Notes under the pieces: model-generated
What the model saw: only the letters and a program-made list of their open reading frames with translations
What the model was told of the DNA's origin: nothing
Database searches by the model: none
Shown here: piece by piece, positions 42,406 through 44,364 of the stretch
How positions within the stretch are numbered: the first letter of the stretch is position 1
How the letters are laid out: the number at the start of each line of letters is the position of its first letter
Made by a program: the position numbers and the translations under genes
Assembly: GCA_021821365.1 (NCBI GenBank)
Contig: JAKACN010000011.1
Location: 1-44,364 of the forward strand
From: Pseudomonadota bacterium
GTDB lineage: Bacteria; Pseudomonadota; Gammaproteobacteria; Burkholderiales; Burkholderiaceae_D
Length of the DNA: 44,364 nt
Direction: 5' to 3'

Positions 42406-44010
42406 ATGCCGACGCCTTCCGCCAATACGATCGAAGACAGGCTTTATGTCCTGCGAACGCGCTGGGAACATTATGTTGCCCACGGACGTTTCGAGCAGTT
42501 CATCGAATTCGCCGTTGCGGTTAACAGTCTCGCGGAGTACTTCAATCGGCTGCGACTGCCAGGCCTGGTTCGTCTTTGCGAAGGCCTGGAAAATGCCGCG
42601 TTGGCCAGGCTGGGCGACGTTTCCACCCACCCGATCGCAATGCAGGACACTGCTTCGCTGCAGCGCCAGCTGGATACCCTGCTCGGCTCGGTCGCGACCT
42701 CGCGTTCATCGGGTGCTAACCGGCGTGTTCAGGAACCATTCGTCGCCGCGCCGGAAATTGACTGGATCAAGCCGCGTTCGATCTGGATGATCGCCGCGCG
42801 CGAAAAGCGCGGCATGGCGGATGCGTTGCGCCGCCAGTTGCAGTTTTTCGGTTTCAAGGTCTACGAGATCGACTGGGGCGGCGAACACCTGCCTGAGGAC
42901 AGGCCGCTTGCCGTACTGTTTATTCCGGCCGGTGACGCTGCCAGGCCGAGCGAGTTCAAGTTCATTTCCGCGATCCGCGAGAGCTGCCAGGCGAGCCAGC
43001 TGTTTTACCTCGGCGGGCAATCGGCCATCGAGCCGATCGTCGACCTGATGCGCGCCGGAATCGATGTCACCGTTCCATCCGAAGACCAGCCGTCGATGGT
43101 GCTGACTTGCGTGCTCGACCTGGTGCAGACCAACGAGCAGGAGCAGTACCGCGTGCTCGTGGTGGAGGACTCCCGGGTGGCGGTGGCGCTGATCCAGCGC
43201 ACGCTGGCGCAGCATGGCATCGACACGCGGGCCATCAACGACCCGGGCAAGCTGCTGGATGCGCTGGAGTTCTACCGACCCGACCTGGTGCTGATGGATA
43301 TGTACATGCCGCGCTTCAATGGCGTAGAAGCCACGCGGGTCTTGCGGCAGATGACCGCCTACAGTTCGCTGCCGATCGTCTACCTGTCCGGCGAATCCGA
43401 TGTTGGCATGCAGGTCGAAGCCTTGCGCCTGGGTGGCGACCAGTTCCTCATCAAGCCGTTCAATCCGGTATTGCTGGCAGCGGTGGTCAAGACGCGGATC
43501 GAGCGCTTCCGCGAAACGCGCCGGTCCACCCGTCTCGACGGATTGACCGGTCTGTTGAATCACACGGCCGCCAAATCGCATCTCAATGCCATGGTTCAGG
43601 ACAGCGACCATCGCGGCCTGACCGTGGCCATGATCGATATCGACCATTTCAAGTCCATCAACGATACGTATGGACATCCCGTCGGCGACCAGGTGATCCG
43701 CAGCCTCGCCTGGCTGCTCAAGGGACGGCTGCGCTCGATCGACCTGATCGGACGCTACGGCGGCGAAGAATTCATGATCGCCCTGCCCGGCATCAGCCTG
43801 GATCAGGCCAGCCTGGTGATCGATCGTATCCGCGCGGATTTCTCGGGACTGCCCCACGCCCATCCGGGCGGCGCCCTGTATGCCACGTTCAGTGCAGGCG
43901 TGTCGTCCTACCCGCAGGTCGACACGGCTGCCCATCTGACGGAGATCGCGGACCAGGCGCTGCTGCAGGCCAAACGCCTGGGGCGAAACCGCGTCGAATG
44001 CCATCGCTGA
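42406..44010 (+). CDS. Response regulator diguanylate cyclase (pseudo-receiver, receiver, GGDEF)
   Basis: This 534-residue cytoplasmic signalling protein has four parts. Residues 1-100 form a helical region of HPt size without an obvious phospho-histidine. Residues 123-240 resemble a receiver fold but lack the acceptor aspartate (LAVLFIPAGD). Residues 247-365 form a genuine receiver with Glu254-Asp255, phospho-acceptor Asp298 in LVLMDMYMP and Lys350. Residues 375-530 form a GGDEF domain with an intact GGEEF (452-456) and the RxxD inhibitory site RSID (443-446). It should synthesise cyclic di-GMP when phosphorylated. ATG 42406 is the start that keeps the helical domain; the frame from 42217 adds sequence of poor coding quality. 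No histidine kinase is adjacent. Confidence 0.91.
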   Translation: MPTPSANTIEDRLYVLRTRWEHYVAHGRFEQFIEFAVAVNSLAEYFNRLRLPGLVRLCEGLENAALARLGDVSTHPIAMQDTASLQRQLDTLLGSVATSRSSGANRRVQEPFVAAPEIDWIKPRSIWMIAAREKRGMADALRRQLQFFGFKVYEIDWGGEHLPEDRPLAVLFIPAGDAARPSEFKFISAIRESCQASQLFYLGGQSAIEPIVDLMRAGIDVTVPSEDQPSMVLTCVLDLVQTNEQEQYRVLVVEDSRVAVALIQRTLAQHGIDTRAINDPGKLLDALEFYRPDLVLMDMYMPRFNGVEATRVLRQMTAYSSLPIVYLSGESDVGMQVEALRLGGDQFLIKPFNPVLLAAVVKTRIERFRETRRSTRLDGLTGLLNHTAAKSHLNAMVQDSDHRGLTVAMIDIDHFKSINDTYGHPVGDQVIRSLAWLLKGRLRSIDLIGRYGGEEFMIALPGISLDQASLVIDRIRADFSGLPHAHPGGALYATFSAGVSSYPQVDTAAHLTEIADQALLQAKRLGRNRVECHR

Positions 44011-44064
44011 GCCGCCGTTTCATCGCGCTGCCAAGGAGTCTGCGCGGCAGATGACGTCCAGCCA

Positions 44065-44364
44065 TTACTGGCCGCCCCGATAAGTCATGTCGTTCGGCGC
44101 TTGTCTTGCAGGTTCCGCACGGCGCGGAGCCGGCCCGGAATTGCCGAACAGGCGATCCCAGAAACTCCGGATCGGATCGACGCCAATCGAGCGCACCGCA
44201 TCCCCGTGCGAATTCTCCTCGTACATCCAGTCGCCGTCGACCTGCACCAGGCCCGCCGGAACCGCCCGCTGGAACGCCCCCTTGCCGCGCAACGCTTCCC
44301 GCATGTAATCGGTCCATATCGGCAGTGCGACCGTCGCGCCGAACTCGCGCCCGCCCAGCGATTT
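44065..44364 (-). CDS. Class A penicillin-binding protein (PBP1A-like), C-terminus, partial
   Basis: The last 99 codons of a gene that enters from the right edge of the window. The visible part begins KSLGGREFGATVALPIWTDYMREAL, matching the end of the transpeptidase domain and C-terminal tail of bifunctional PBP1A peptidoglycan synthases. The tail continues through VPAGLVQVDGDWMYEEN and ends at TAA 44067-44065. The catalytic serine and the glycosyltransferase domain lie outside. It is convergent with the diguanylate cyclase gene, 54 bases apart, with no obvious terminator between them. Confidence 0.85.
   Translation of the reverse strand, partial: KSLGGREFGATVALPIWTDYMREALRGKGAFQRAVPAGLVQVDGDWMYEENSHGDAVRSIGVDPIRSFWDRLFGNSGPAPRRAEPARQAPNDMTYRGGQ

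Overview
The window looks like a chromosomal segment of a GC-rich betaproteobacterium, most likely Burkholderiales and possibly Oxalobacteraceae. This is inferred from codon use, a porin of the betaproteobacterial general-diffusion type, the xdhABC plus 5-hydroxyisourate hydrolase purine locus, paired PimC/PimD-like acyl-CoA dehydrogenases and several LysR regulators. I see no rRNA, tRNA, CRISPR array, phage or complete insertion sequence. It is a catabolic and transport region, and most genes sit in short, tightly spaced operons.

Layout. (1) 161-4025, minus: two acyl-CoA dehydrogenases and a regulator with two tandem TetR domains. (2) 4501-6678: an MFS transporter, then an orphan lipase-chaperone-like protein with no lipase gene, preceded by a 29-codon ORF that may be a lipase remnant. 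(3) 7053-14310, minus: a livHMGF plus binding-protein ABC importer followed by a zinc alcohol dehydrogenase and an aldehyde dehydrogenase, so uptake is probably coupled to oxidation of an alcohol. (4) 14773-25475: a purine locus. It has a BMP-type nucleoside/purine ABC importer (ATPase, two permeases, binding protein) and hiuH on the minus strand, and xdhA-xdhB-xdhC on the plus strand. Directly after xdhC lies the C-terminal remnant of a guanine deaminase gene (guaD) whose main part is gone. (5) 25706-28240: a porin and a LysR regulator. (6) 28300-36827: a 2-hydroxy/2-oxo acid locus with an FMN 2-hydroxyacid dehydrogenase, an FAD dehydrogenase, a ThDP enzyme and a glycerate 2-kinase on the minus strand. 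Divergent from it are a LysR regulator and a class-3 aldehyde dehydrogenase. (7) 37058-41046, plus: a four-CBS/two-PAS diguanylate cyclase, an RraA/HMG-aldolase-fold protein and a DapA-like aldolase with an altered active site. (8) 41356-44364: a frameshifted small gene, a 74-residue protein, a response-regulator diguanylate cyclase, and the C-terminus of a class A penicillin-binding protein running off the window.

Working together: region 4 imports purine bases or nucleosides, oxidises hypoxanthine/xanthine to urate (XdhAB, with XdhC maturing the cofactor) and handles the uricase product (HiuH). With guaD broken, guanine would need another deaminase. Region 6 resembles the logic of mandelate-type pathways (hydroxyacid to oxoacid, ThDP decarboxylation or carboligation, then aldehyde to acid), but the substrate is unknown.

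Dispersed between operons are long imperfect palindromes of two sequence families: GTCCAC...GTGGAC elements at about 55, 4272 and 14555, and a different 101-bp palindrome at 27074. There is also a 20-bp perfect inverted repeat at 19642. Their origin is not explained by the genes. I find no clearly new multi-gene system. The most useful leads are the guaD remnant, the dispersed palindromes, the orphan lipase-chaperone relic, the AT-tract frameshift gene and the uncharacterised 2-hydroxyacid locus.
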